64,000 bases of DNA from Roseiarcus sp035606915 (GTDB taxonomy: Bacteria > Pseudomonadota > Alphaproteobacteria > Rhizobiales > Beijerinckiaceae): the NCBI GenBank assembly GCA_035606915.1, contig DATNDU010000203.1, positions 1 through 64,000 on the forward strand, in the 5' to 3' direction. Positions 36,042 through 44,465 of this stretch are shown piece after piece. Below the pieces are notes generated by a model, which had not been told where the DNA came from, made no database searches, and saw only the letters and a list, made by a program, of their open reading frames with translations. The position numbers and the translations under genes are program-made. Position 1 is the stretch's first letter; each line of letters starts with the position of its first letter.

Positions 36042-36164
36042 CGTTCGCAGCCGGCCGAGGAGCATCGGCGAATCCTGGATGCGGCTCTGGCGCGCAATGC
36101 GGAACGCTGTGTCGAGCTTTTGGCCGCGCATATTCTCAAGGCCGCCGCGGGCGCGCTCCCCTAG
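36042..36164 (+). pseudogene. C-terminal fragment of a GntR/FCD regulator
   Basis: About 40 residues (SQPAEEHRRILDAALARNAE, then CVELLAAHILKAAAGALP) match the last helices of FCD-domain GntR proteins, where the His in EHRRIL is a ligand-site residue. Nothing upstream in frame resembles the rest; the space is occupied by the opposite-strand relic. Likely the stub of a divergent regulator lost by deletion. Confidence 0.55.
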
Positions 36165-36173
36165 GCGGGCTTT

Positions 36174-37007
36174 TCAGTATTTCACCTTCGAGAAGGCGCG
36201 CAGTTCCTCCGGCGTGCTGCCGCCATAGCCGAAGAATTCGAGATAGGCCGGGATCATCTCATAGAGCATGTCGGCGCCGATCTGGATCTCGCAGCCTTTG
36301 GCGCGCGCGGCGCGCAACAGTGGAGTGTATTCCTCCTTCATCACGACCTCGCCGACGAACGTTGACGCCGCGAGCCGGTCGACGTCGAGCGGCAAGGGAT
36401 CGTCGGCGCGCGCTCCCAGCGGCGTTGCGTTGACGACGATGTCACAGCCTCTTGGATCGCGCGAACCGGTTTCGACGCTGAGATCCGGGTAGTGCGTGTT
36501 CAGCCGGTCGGCGAGGCTCCTGGCCGCCGCCGCCGAGGCATCGTAAAGCCTGAGCGAGGCGACCTTGGCCTGCGCCAGCGACGCCGCGATCGCCGAGCCG
36601 ACGCCTCCGGAGCCGACGACCAGCGCATTCGCGCCTTCGACGGCGCGGCCCTTGCGCTCCACGCCCCGCACGAAGCCGACGCCATCGAACATATCGCCGA
36701 TGAGCAACCCATCATCGCCGCGGCGCACCGCATTGACCGCGCCGGCGATTTTCGCGGCGACGGTCAGTTCGTCGACAAGCCCGGCGGTCGTCACCTTATG
36801 CGGCATGGTCACAAGCGCGCCGCGCAGATTGACGACCTGAAACAGCGATCGCAACACCGAGGGATATTCCTCCGCCCGAACCCCGAACGGCACGACCACG
36901 GCGTCTACGCCCATGGCCTCGAACCAAGGATTGTAGATCATCGGCGCCTTGAACGATTCCGTCGGATAGCCGAGATGGGCGATAAGCTCGGTCGTTCCCG
37001 TGATCAT
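36174..37007 (-). CDS. Shikimate-dehydrogenase-family oxidoreductase
   Basis: AroE-like NAD(P)-dependent dehydrogenase, 277 residues. The N-terminal substrate motif LGYPTESFKAPMIYNPWFEA differs from the canonical SxS of AroE; LVTMPHKVTTAGLVDEL carries the catalytic Lys; the nucleotide fold has VVGSGGVGSAIAASLAQAK; the C-terminal ADMLYEMIPAYLEFFGY matches YdiB/AroE-like paralogues. The catabolic context suggests a cyclic polyol or quinate-like substrate rather than aromatic biosynthesis. It follows the TetR gene by 3 bases. Confidence 0.88.
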   Translation of the reverse strand: MITGTTELIAHLGYPTESFKAPMIYNPWFEAMGVDAVVVPFGVRAEEYPSVLRSLFQVVNLRGALVTMPHKVTTAGLVDELTVAAKIAGAVNAVRRGDDGLLIGDMFDGVGFVRGVERKGRAVEGANALVVGSGGVGSAIAASLAQAKVASLRLYDASAAAARSLADRLNTHYPDLSVETGSRDPRGCDIVVNATPLGARADDPLPLDVDRLAASTFVGEVVMKEEYTPLLRAARAKGCEIQIGADMLYEMIPAYLEFFGYGGSTPEELRAFSKVKY

Positions 37008-37010
37008 AGC

Positions 37011-37715
37011 TCACTCCTTGCTCACCAGCCGCAGGATCGCCTCCACAATCATCTTCTTGTGCCTTCTTCGGCGGGCGGCGCCCGCGAGGTCGACGCCGAA
37101 GATCTTGCCGAAGGTATGCCGGTTGGAGACACGGAAGAAGCAAAGCGCGCTGACCGCCATGTGAAGGTCGATGGCGTCGAGATCACTCCTGAACAGGCCC
37201 GCCGCTTTGCCGCGCTCCAGAATGCGCTCGAGGGAGGCGATGACGCCCGAGTTGATCTGACGCAGCGATTCCGTGCGGGCGAGGTGCTCGCCGCGATGGA
37301 TGTTCTCGATCGCCACGAGGCGCACGAAATCCTCGTTCACTTCGTCGCTCTCGAACGTCTGTTCGACGAGGCGGCGCAGGGCTTCGACGGGATCGAGCGC
37401 GTCCAGGGAGAGCGAGGCCTCGACCGCGCGTATGTCGGCATAGGCCTTCTCGAGGACGGCGAGATAGAGGCCCTCCTTGCCGCCGAAATAATAATAGATC
37501 ATGCGCTTGGACGTGCGCGTGCGTTCCGCGATCTCGTCGACGCGGGCGCCGCTCAAGCCGTGGTCGGCAAAGGCCTGTTTGGCGACCGCGAGAATGTCGG
37601 CCTTGGTGCGCTCCGCATCCTTCTGCGGCGGCGCAGGCTTCCGCCGGCCGCCGGTCCTGCTGCTTTTCCGAGCGGGAATTTGAACGTCCATCGCGCCCCA
37701 AACTGCGCCCGTCAC
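37011..37715 (-). CDS. TetR-family regulator (copy 1)
   Basis: 234 residues with a basic N-terminal extension. HTH: ADILAVAKQAFADHGLSGAR, VDEIAERTRTSKRMIYYYFG; C-terminal ligand domain LSLDALDPVEALRRLVEQTF and RLVAIENIHRGEHLARTESL. It is clearly paralogous to the regulator at 55.7 kb (shared KRMIYYYF/KRMIYHYF and LSLDsLePeaAL blocks). It is located within the operon behind the 42.9 kb ABC promoter, which holds a copy of the shared 14-bp motif. Confidence 0.92.
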   Translation of the reverse strand: MTGAVWGAMDVQIPARKSSRTGGRRKPAPPQKDAERTKADILAVAKQAFADHGLSGARVDEIAERTRTSKRMIYYYFGGKEGLYLAVLEKAYADIRAVEASLSLDALDPVEALRRLVEQTFESDEVNEDFVRLVAIENIHRGEHLARTESLRQINSGVIASLERILERGKAAGLFRSDLDAIDLHMAVSALCFFRVSNRHTFGKIFGVDLAGAARRRRHKKMIVEAILRLVSKE

Positions 37716-37827
37716 GGACGCTCTCCTGACATCTCGCGAAGCTTATGCGTCTTCCCCACCGCCGCGCCGCCTCGTTTCGGCCGGCCGCGCACCGGCGTCA
37801 AGGACTTGGCCTCGGCCCCGCCTCGCT

Positions 37828-38278
37828 TCAAAGCACCGCAAGCGGCGTGCCCGGCGAGCCGGTCGCGCCAACGATCGGCAGCGGCGAGAAAACATAGGCG
37901 AACTCATATCGCCGGGTCGCCGCGAGCGCGTCCAGGTTGAGGCCCTCATGCAAATAGATTCCGTGGCCCATCATCAAATGCTGATGGCAGAGCGCGCCGT
38001 CGCACCAGGCGGCTGCCTCGCTCCAGAACCTCGAACCATGTCCGCTCGGGCCGCCGGGCATGCGCAGTTCGAAGCTCCGGCCTGGCGAAAGCGGCATGCC
38101 TTTGAACGTAAGGAAACCCGAGCCGCACGATTTCTCCACTCCGGATGAGCCGGACGGCTTCAAGAGTCTTGCGCGGCCCCAGGAGATTGCCGGCGCCGAG
38201 TTCGTCGTCGGCGCCGTAGAGCGAGGGGAACCAGTCGCGGCCGAGCGCGGGATGGTCGTCGGGAGGGTTCTTCGACAT
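37828..38278 (-). pseudogene. Cyclase-family hydrolase with internal deletion and frameshift
   Basis: The front (MSKNPPDDHPALGRDWFPSL, YGADDELGAGNLLGPRKTLE, RLIRSGEIVRLG) continues in a second frame as GMPLSPGRSFELRMPGGPSG, then jumps to the C-terminal part CHQHLMMGHGIYLHEGLNLD and YVFSPLPIVGATGSPGTPLA. Intact putative cyclases are about 300 residues and have a metal-binding HxGTHxD-type centre between these parts; here it is gone. Two events are needed: a frameshift near 38130 and loss of about 140 codons. Confidence 0.78.
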
Positions 38279-38282
38279 GGCC

Positions 38283-39272
38283 CTAGGCGCCCCGGTCCGC
38301 GATGGCGGCGCGAGCGCCCGCCCGCTCTCGCCAGCGCCCAACGGCCGCCGACGCCGTCTCCACGACGATGACGAAAATCAACAACAGTCCAGCGGCCAGG
38401 TTCTGCGCCCAGAACGGCGCGCCGAGGCTGGCGATGCCGCTCAGCACGAGCCGCAGCGTGAACAGGCCCATCAGCACGCCGAAGAAGCCGCCCTTGCCGC
38501 CCTCCAGCGCCACTCCGCCGATCAGGCAGGCCGCGACCGCCTCCAGAAGCGCGGCGTCGAAGCTGAGCGGGCTCGCGCTACCGGACCTGATCGACATCAA
38601 TCCGCCGGCGAGCGCGGCGAATGCCGCGCAGGCCGCGAAAGCGACGACGATTGGCCGCCGCTGCGGCACGCCGGCGGCGCGCGATTCCGCGCGCCCGCCG
38701 CCGATGGCGTAGATCTCCCGGCCCCAAATCGTCCGCGACGCAAACAGGCCGGCGAGCGCGAAGGCGCCCAGCATCGTCGCGCTGAGCGGAGAAAAGACGA
38801 ACAACCGCCCGTCCACCGCGTCCGTGATCGACAATTGATCGAGAGGAAGGGTCAGCGTCGTTTCGTTGGCGGCGACCAGCGCGACGCCGCGCAAACCGAT
38901 CAGCGTTCCCACCGTGAACACCAGCGAATTGATCCTGAGCCAACTGATGAGGTAGCCCTGCGCCGCCCCGAACAAAGCCGCCGCGACGACAGCGACAGCG
39001 ACGGCGACGGCGGGAACCGCGCCGACGCCAATCAGCCGCATGGTCAGCACGCCCGCAAGCGCCGCCATGGACGCGACGGAGAGATCGAGTTCGCCGGCGA
39101 TCATCGTCAGGCCGACGCCGACAGCGACGAGACCCGTCAGCACCGACCCGTCAAGCAGCGCCCAGACGCCGACGGCGGTGTGATAGTTCGGCAGGCTCGA
39201 CGCGAATATTGCGTAGACGGCGAGCGCCAGCGCGAGGCGCGCCAGCGCGCCGGCGGCCAAGCCCTTTCTCAT
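38283..39272 (-). CDS. Sugar ABC transporter permease (second system, B)
   Basis: RbsC-type permease, 329 residues: signal-like first helix, VGLTMIAGELDLSVASMAAL, WLRINSLVFTVGTLIGLRGV, and ACLIGGVALEGGKGGFFGVL. Start overlaps the preceding permease gene by four bases. The cyclase relic begins five bases downstream of its stop, so it was in the same operon. Confidence 0.92.
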   Translation of the reverse strand: MRKGLAAGALARLALALAVYAIFASSLPNYHTAVGVWALLDGSVLTGLVAVGVGLTMIAGELDLSVASMAALAGVLTMRLIGVGAVPAVAVAVAVVAAALFGAAQGYLISWLRINSLVFTVGTLIGLRGVALVAANETTLTLPLDQLSITDAVDGRLFVFSPLSATMLGAFALAGLFASRTIWGREIYAIGGGRAESRAAGVPQRRPIVVAFAACAAFAALAGGLMSIRSGSASPLSFDAALLEAVAACLIGGVALEGGKGGFFGVLMGLFTLRLVLSGIASLGAPFWAQNLAAGLLLIFVIVVETASAAVGRWRERAGARAAIADRGA

Positions 39273-40237
39273 CGCTCTCTCCTTTGCAGGAGATGAAAGC
39301 CGGAGGTCGCCGCGACGACCAGCGCGCCCACGATGGCGAAGCGCACGCCGCTCGGCAGCGCGCGCAGCAGAAGGAAATTCTGTAGGAGCGCGATCAGCGC
39401 CGCGCCCAGGGCCGCCTGAACGGGAGAGCCCCGCCCGCCGCGCAACGCTACGCCGCCGACCAGCACCGAGGCAATGCAGTCGATGTCGAGGCCGGAAAAC
39501 ATGTCCGCCTTAGCCTGAGAGAACTGCGAGACCGAGAAGATCGCGACAATCGCACAACTGACTCCAAGCATCGCCAGCGCGAACGCCGCCGCGCGGTCGA
39601 CGCGAAGCCCGGACGCCTGCGCCGCGAGCCGGTTCTCGCCGCTCAGCGTCAACAGGCGGCCGACCCGCGTCTTGGCGACGATGAAGGCGCTGACGAGCGC
39701 CCAGGCGACGAAGACCCAGCTTTGGATCGGAACGCGCAACGGCCGCATCGTGCCGATCCAGGTCGCGATCTCGTTGTGCAGGCGAATGTTGCCGTTGCCG
39801 CTGATGAGCGCCGCGATGCCCGCGAACACCGCGCCGAAGGCGATGGTGGTGATGATCGGGTTGCGCACGATCGTCATTGCATAACCTTGCGCTGCGCCGG
39901 CGCCGGCCGCCGCAACCAAGGTGGCGCCGCAAGCCGCGGGCGCACCGGCTCCCGCGCGAACGAGCAGCGCGTAGACGATGCCAAGCAGCGCCGACAATTG
40001 CCCCGCCGACAACGCGAACAGATTGCCGGAGATCGTCACATAGCTCATGCCGATCGCGACGACGCCGGTGGTCGAGGCGGCGCGCACGACGACGAACAGA
40101 TTGTCGAGCGTCAGGAAGGCCGGGGTTGTCCAACCGGCAAGCGCGAGCGCGGCGGCGGCCGCGGCAGCCCAGAAGAAGCGCCGGGCGAGTTTGCCATGCA
40201 GCAGAGCCGGCCGCGCACCCTGGCTCACCGTCGACAT
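39269..40237 (-). CDS. Sugar ABC transporter permease (second system, A)
   Basis: RbsC-type permease of 322 residues. VAIGMSYVTISGNLFALSAG replaces the usual GxDLSVG stretch (Gly-Asn-Leu-Phe instead of Ile-Asp-Leu-Ser), a modest deviation; RNPIITTIAFGAVFAGIAAL and SVLVGGVALRGGRGSPVQAA are typical. It lies four bases after the ATPase stop. Confidence 0.91.
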   Translation of the reverse strand: MSTVSQGARPALLHGKLARRFFWAAAAAAALALAGWTTPAFLTLDNLFVVVRAASTTGVVAIGMSYVTISGNLFALSAGQLSALLGIVYALLVRAGAGAPAACGATLVAAAGAGAAQGYAMTIVRNPIITTIAFGAVFAGIAALISGNGNIRLHNEIATWIGTMRPLRVPIQSWVFVAWALVSAFIVAKTRVGRLLTLSGENRLAAQASGLRVDRAAAFALAMLGVSCAIVAIFSVSQFSQAKADMFSGLDIDCIASVLVGGVALRGGRGSPVQAALGAALIALLQNFLLLRALPSGVRFAIVGALVVAATSGFHLLQRRER

Positions 40238-40241
40238 GGCT

Positions 40242-41741
40242 TCAGGCGTCCTTTGCCAGGGCAGCGGCTTCGGGATGAGTCACGTCGCGGGTGATCGCCT
40301 CCGGGGTGGCGTCGGCCGCGTTCCACATGCGAACCATTCGCCCTTGATAAAAGGTCGCGAAGCGATCGGCGAGGCCGATCACCTCCTGCGTGTCGGACGA
40401 GGCGAAGACCACCGGCACGCCCTCGTTGGCGAGCCGGCGCAATTGCCCGTAAATCTCGGCCCGCGCGCCGACGTCAACCCCGCGGGTCGGCTCCTCCACA
40501 AGCAGCACGCGGGGATCGACGCCGACCCACTTTCCCAGCGCCGCCTTCTGCTGATTGCCGCCGCTGAGATTGCCTGTCTTGCGCCGCAGATGCGCCGGGT
40601 CCAAGCCGAAGCGGCGCGCCAGAGGCTCAGCGAATCCGCGCTCGCGCTCCCCGTCGATCAATCCGAAACGGGAAACCCGCGACAACGACGGCGCCGACAG
40701 CGTCTCCGTCACCGCGCGGCCCGCGAATATGCCGTCGCGCTTGCGATCGTCGGAGCAGAAGCAGACGCCCCTCGCGATCGCATCGCGCAACGAGCCGGGC
40801 GCGAGCGCCTCGCCGCCGAGCGTCATCTCGCCCGACAGCAACGACGCCAGGCCGCAGATCAATCTCAGAACGGCGTTGGCGCCGCTGCCGACCTGTCCGG
40901 CGAGACCGACGATCTCTCCCCGCCTTACCGCGAGGCTGACCGGCGCCCGCAGTCCCGGTCCCTGCGCTTGCCGCAGGACAAGCAAATCCTCGCCGATCGC
41001 GCGAGCGCGTTCGGGAAACATCTGGTCGAGCCGCCGCCCGAGCATTTTCTCGATCAGTTGATCGACGTCGAGTGACGCGACGTCGACGGCCGGAAAGCTG
41101 CGCGCGCTGCGCAACACCGTGACGCGATCGCAGAGCCTGAAGACCTCGCGCAGCCGGTGGGTGACATAGATCACCGCGCAGCCTTTGGCGACGAGCGTCC
41201 TCACCGCGTTTTCAACCTTGTGGATTTCCGCGTCGGCAAGGGCGGCGGTGGGTTCGTCAAGAATGGCGATGCGGGCGGAGCGCGACAGCAGGCGCGCGAT
41301 CTCGACAAGCTGCCTCTCGCCCACCGAAAGGTCTCCTGCCGGCGCGAGCGCGTCGATGTGCGAAAGGCCCATCGCGTCGAGATAGGGGCGCGCCCGCTTG
41401 GCGATCCGACGCGGACTACGATACCAGCCGGCCCGGATATCGCCCAGGAACACGTTCTCCGCCGCCGACAGATGCTCGACGATGCTGAGTTCCTGCGCGA
41501 CATAGCCGACGCCCGCCTCGCGCGCCTGCCCCGGGGAGTGAAAGCGCCGCCGCCTGCCGTCGATTTCGATGGCGCCGGCGTCCGGCGTCTCCAGGCCGGC
41601 GAGGATCTTGACCAGCGTCGACTTACCGGCGCCGTTTTCGCCAAGCAGCGCCATCACTTGGCCGCCCGCGACGCTCAAGTCGGCGCTTTCCAGAGCGACC
41701 GCCGCGCCGTAGCGCCGCGCAATGTGAGACATATTCAGCAT
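40242..41741 (-). CDS. Sugar ABC transporter ATPase (second system)
   Basis: Two-domain RbsA-type ATPase, 499 residues from MLNMSHIARRYG. Module 1: LLGENGAGKSTLVKILAGLE, signature LSVGERQLVEIARLL, Walker B IAILDEPTAAL. Module 2: GLAGQVGSGANAVLRLICGL, signature LSGGNQQKAALGKWVG, LLVEEPTRGVDVGARAEIYG. The exact start is uncertain (ATG at 41732 is an alternative; upstream site weak). This intact copy may compensate for the broken ATPase at 33.7-35.2 kb. Confidence 0.93.
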   Translation of the reverse strand: MLNMSHIARRYGAAVALESADLSVAGGQVMALLGENGAGKSTLVKILAGLETPDAGAIEIDGRRRRFHSPGQAREAGVGYVAQELSIVEHLSAAENVFLGDIRAGWYRSPRRIAKRARPYLDAMGLSHIDALAPAGDLSVGERQLVEIARLLSRSARIAILDEPTAALADAEIHKVENAVRTLVAKGCAVIYVTHRLREVFRLCDRVTVLRSARSFPAVDVASLDVDQLIEKMLGRRLDQMFPERARAIGEDLLVLRQAQGPGLRAPVSLAVRRGEIVGLAGQVGSGANAVLRLICGLASLLSGEMTLGGEALAPGSLRDAIARGVCFCSDDRKRDGIFAGRAVTETLSAPSLSRVSRFGLIDGERERGFAEPLARRFGLDPAHLRRKTGNLSGGNQQKAALGKWVGVDPRVLLVEEPTRGVDVGARAEIYGQLRRLANEGVPVVFASSDTQEVIGLADRFATFYQGRMVRMWNAADATPEAITRDVTHPEAAALAKDA

Positions 41742-41794
41742 GGCGTCCACCGCTGCCGCCGCGACGTCGCAGGACGCTGCGGCGGCGATTGGGA

Positions 41795-42868
41795 TCAGAA
41801 GTCGCAGAGTTCCTTGATCGACTTGCCCCACATCCTCGTCTGGTCGTAGGCGGCCTGCGTGTTGGCGACGGGCGGATTGGGAATGAAATTGAAGCGGTAA
41901 GGGGCGCCCTCGTCGGAGGGAGGCGTATTCGGGTTGGCCTCGTAGAACTTCTCGCCGTCGAGCACCTTGCCCGCCGCCCTGTACTTGGCGAGCACCTGCA
42001 CCGCGAGCCACCCTTCGAAATAGCCCGACTGGATCGCCGTGCCAACGAGATCGCCGTTCACCACATGCGAGGGATCGCCGTGGCAGGTGCCGCCGACGAC
42101 GAATACATCCTTGCCGGGCGTGAGGCCGTTCTCCTTCAACGCCTGCGTCGCCGCGCCCGCCATCGAGTCGTTCTCGGTATAGATCCAGGTCAGTCCGGCT
42201 TTATGTGCGGGAATGATCTGGGCCGCGATCTTGTAGCCGTCGTCCTCCATGAAGCCGCCCGACGGAACGATTTCCATGACCGTCAGCTTGCCCTTGGCGA
42301 CATCCTCGAAGCCTGTCACGCGATCGTCGCCAGCCGAATAGCCGGCGGGGAAGCGGATGATGAGACCCTTGTCGCACTTGACCTTGGTCTGCTTGGCGCA
42401 GGCGTCGAGGATCATCTCGGCCGCCGTCTTTCCGCTCAGGATGTCGCTGGCGCCCGCATAGGCGGTCCAGAACGCCTCGCTGCCCTTCACGGGAAACTGG
42501 TTGGTGAGGATAACCGGCGCGCCCGTCTTGGAAAGCGCGCGTAACGATGCGACGCCGGCCGCGTTCTGCATCGGCCACCAGATGTAGCCGGCCGCCTTCT
42601 CGCCGGAGGCGAGCTCCTGCTGCACCTGGTTGTCCTCTTCGGTCTGATTGAAATTGTTCTCGACGAATTTGATATCGTAGCCGAGTTGATCGGCCTTCGC
42701 CTTCGCGCCCTTCTCCCACTGACCGATGTAAGGATTCGTACTGGAGATGATGAAGGCGACGATCTTGCCTTTGGAGGCGGCCAGCGCCTGCTGCGGAGCG
42801 GCGGCGGATAATAGAAGCGCTGCGGCGGCGGCGCCCGCGACAAGATAACTGGTACCACGCTTGGCCAT
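41795..42868 (-). CDS. Sugar ABC transporter periplasmic binding protein (second system)
   Basis: Peripla_BP_4 family, 357 residues, with signal peptide VAGAAAAALLLSAAAPQQALA. Mature start KIVAFIISSTNPYIGQWEKG; later EEDNQVQQELASGEKAAGYI, TWIYTENDSMAGAATQALKE, and a C-terminal aromatic-rich tail. First gene of the minus-strand ABC operon; a motif like the TetR operators lies about 146 bases upstream. Confidence 0.92.
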   Translation of the reverse strand: MAKRGTSYLVAGAAAAALLLSAAAPQQALAASKGKIVAFIISSTNPYIGQWEKGAKAKADQLGYDIKFVENNFNQTEEDNQVQQELASGEKAAGYIWWPMQNAAGVASLRALSKTGAPVILTNQFPVKGSEAFWTAYAGASDILSGKTAAEMILDACAKQTKVKCDKGLIIRFPAGYSAGDDRVTGFEDVAKGKLTVMEIVPSGGFMEDDGYKIAAQIIPAHKAGLTWIYTENDSMAGAATQALKENGLTPGKDVFVVGGTCHGDPSHVVNGDLVGTAIQSGYFEGWLAVQVLAKYRAAGKVLDGEKFYEANPNTPPSDEGAPYRFNFIPNPPVANTQAAYDQTRMWGKSIKELCDF

Positions 42869-43014
42869 GATTAACGTCCTCCCTTGTTTCTTTCTCGAAT
42901 CCTGCGCTGCCTCGACTCCTACGCTACGCGGCAGGTCTCAAGGCGCTTACCCAGCGCCTCGACGTGTGGTCGGCGTCAGGTCCATGCGGGTATTTTGAGT
43001 GGTCCGCAAACACC

Positions 43015-43028
43015 TAATTAACTAGTTC
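43015..43028. promoter_or_regulatory. Operator-like motif upstream of the second ABC operon
   Basis: TAATTAACTAGTTC; its reverse complement GAACTAGTTAATTA matches the TAACYRGWTAGTTA motif at 12 of 14 positions and contains the palindrome AACTAGTT. It is the weakest of four copies in the window. Confidence 0.45.
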
Positions 43029-43126
43029 GTACATGTCAAGGCGAATTGACCCGAGGGTCATCACGGGGGAACGCGGAGTGATCGTCATGGAGCTATTAAC
43101 CCGCCACGCAAATACGTTCTGATACT

Positions 43127-43320
43127 TTAAGCGGCGTAGCGGACGGTTGGGGTCTGGAAGAAGGATTTCACCTTGTCTGGCTTGAAATTCCAGACGTTCA
43201 GCGCGCCTGAGTAAATCATAAAGCGCAAACGGCCGCGGTTCGTCACGCTGGAAATCATGCTCTGCGTGAAACGGATCGCCGTGCGAGTGACGGTTGGCCA
43301 TAAGCTTTCGTCTTTCGAAA
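43127..43320 (-). mobile_element. IS630-family transposase remnant
   Basis: The minus strand encodes TRTAIRFTQSMISSVTNRGR, LRFMIYSGALNV, which matches the middle of IS630 transposases, directly followed by KVKSFFQTPTVRYAA and a stop, which matches their extreme C-terminus. The DDE segment between is deleted and no N-terminal part is found. The 42869-43578 gap otherwise shows only promoter sequence and unassigned scraps. Confidence 0.7.
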
Positions 43321-43578
43321 GCCCAGCCCGCCGATCAAATGTTGAGTTCACCCCGAGGGGCTCGCTCCACTTTCGATCGCGCCAGGGCGCACGCGCTGGA
43401 CTGCGGTCATCGCTATCTCCGTCGACGGCTCCCTCGACCAAGAGCCGGCCGCGAGTTTGCCGGCGTGCGCGTACAGCTCCCCGGAAATCGGGGCGGCGCT
43501 GCGAAAATGAGGCGAGCATAATATGCCGGCTTGGGCGGATATGGTGTATTTCAGTCATTCCCTTCGGAGGACGCAAAA

Positions 43579-44370
43579 TTGCAACGGATCACAGACCTCG
43601 CCGCGAGCCGCGCTGCGCAAATCCTGGTGGATGAGCACAGGGAAGACGTGCGGTTCAGAGCCTATGCAGGCGAGTTCGGCGTCTCGAGCATTGAGGACGC
43701 CTACGCTGTCCAACGAGAATATGTTCGCCTGCAGAGAGAAACACGCAAAGTTGTCACGAGAGGTTACAAGATCGGTCTCACCTCGGCGCGGATGCAGGCC
43801 ATGTGCCGCATAGACAGCCCTCTCGCCGGCGTTGTTCTCAGCGACCGCGTTCATTTTTCAGGCGTTCGACTCCTACGTTCCGATTACGGGAGGCTCGGTC
43901 TCGAATTCGAAATCGCCGTCAAGATGGCGAGAGACTTGAGCGGCGGCCGCCACGCGGTCGACGAAGTCTCAGCGGCCGTGGAGCATGTGTGCGCGGCGAT
44001 CGAAATCGTCGACGACCGCGATGCCGATTACAGCAACCTCGAAGTTCTCTCGCTCATCTCAGACAATTCCTGGAACGCCGGGATCGTGCTCGGCGACTTT
44101 CAAGGCGGCTGGCCCGATCTCGCTGAGATCCAGGGGCGCGCCACCATGGATGGCGCGGAGATCGGTCGCGGCCAGGGCCGCGACGTTCTGGACCACCCCT
44201 TCCACGCCGTGGCCTGGCTCGCCGATCATCTCGCAAGCTCGGGAAGCGGTCTGCGCGCGGGCGACATCGTCATGACGGGCAGCATCATCACCACGAAATT
44301 CCCGGACGCGCCCTGCCGCTATCGTTTTGAGTTGGGCGGATTTGGCGCGGTCGAGGTATCGATCGCGTGA
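43579..44370 (+). CDS. 2-keto-4-pentenoate hydratase-like protein (copy 2)
   Basis: 263 residues, the same length as the paralogue at 32.9 kb. Start TTG at 43579 behind a GGAGG site gives MQRITDLAASRAAQ. Motifs: RGYKIGLTSARMQAMCRI, LGLEFEIAVKMARDLSGG with the metal-binding Glu pair, IEIVDDRDADYSNLE, ISDNSWNAGIVLGDF, VMTGSIITTKF. The two copies probably act on related keto-acids in separate modules. Confidence 0.88.
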   Translation: MQRITDLAASRAAQILVDEHREDVRFRAYAGEFGVSSIEDAYAVQREYVRLQRETRKVVTRGYKIGLTSARMQAMCRIDSPLAGVVLSDRVHFSGVRLLRSDYGRLGLEFEIAVKMARDLSGGRHAVDEVSAAVEHVCAAIEIVDDRDADYSNLEVLSLISDNSWNAGIVLGDFQGGWPDLAEIQGRATMDGAEIGRGQGRDVLDHPFHAVAWLADHLASSGSGLRAGDIVMTGSIITTKFPDAPCRYRFELGGFGAVEVSIA

Positions 44371-44465
44371 CGCCGGAACGCGCAAACCATTATCTCTCAT
44401 AGTGGATAGAGACGCTGCGCCGGCCTAGTCTCGGCCAGGGGCTCACTGGCGATAGGATAGGGAAC

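Noticed and set aside
43321..43578. Further genes in the gap before the second hydratase
   Set aside because: Several short frames exist but none has a start site, family motif or consistent coding character.
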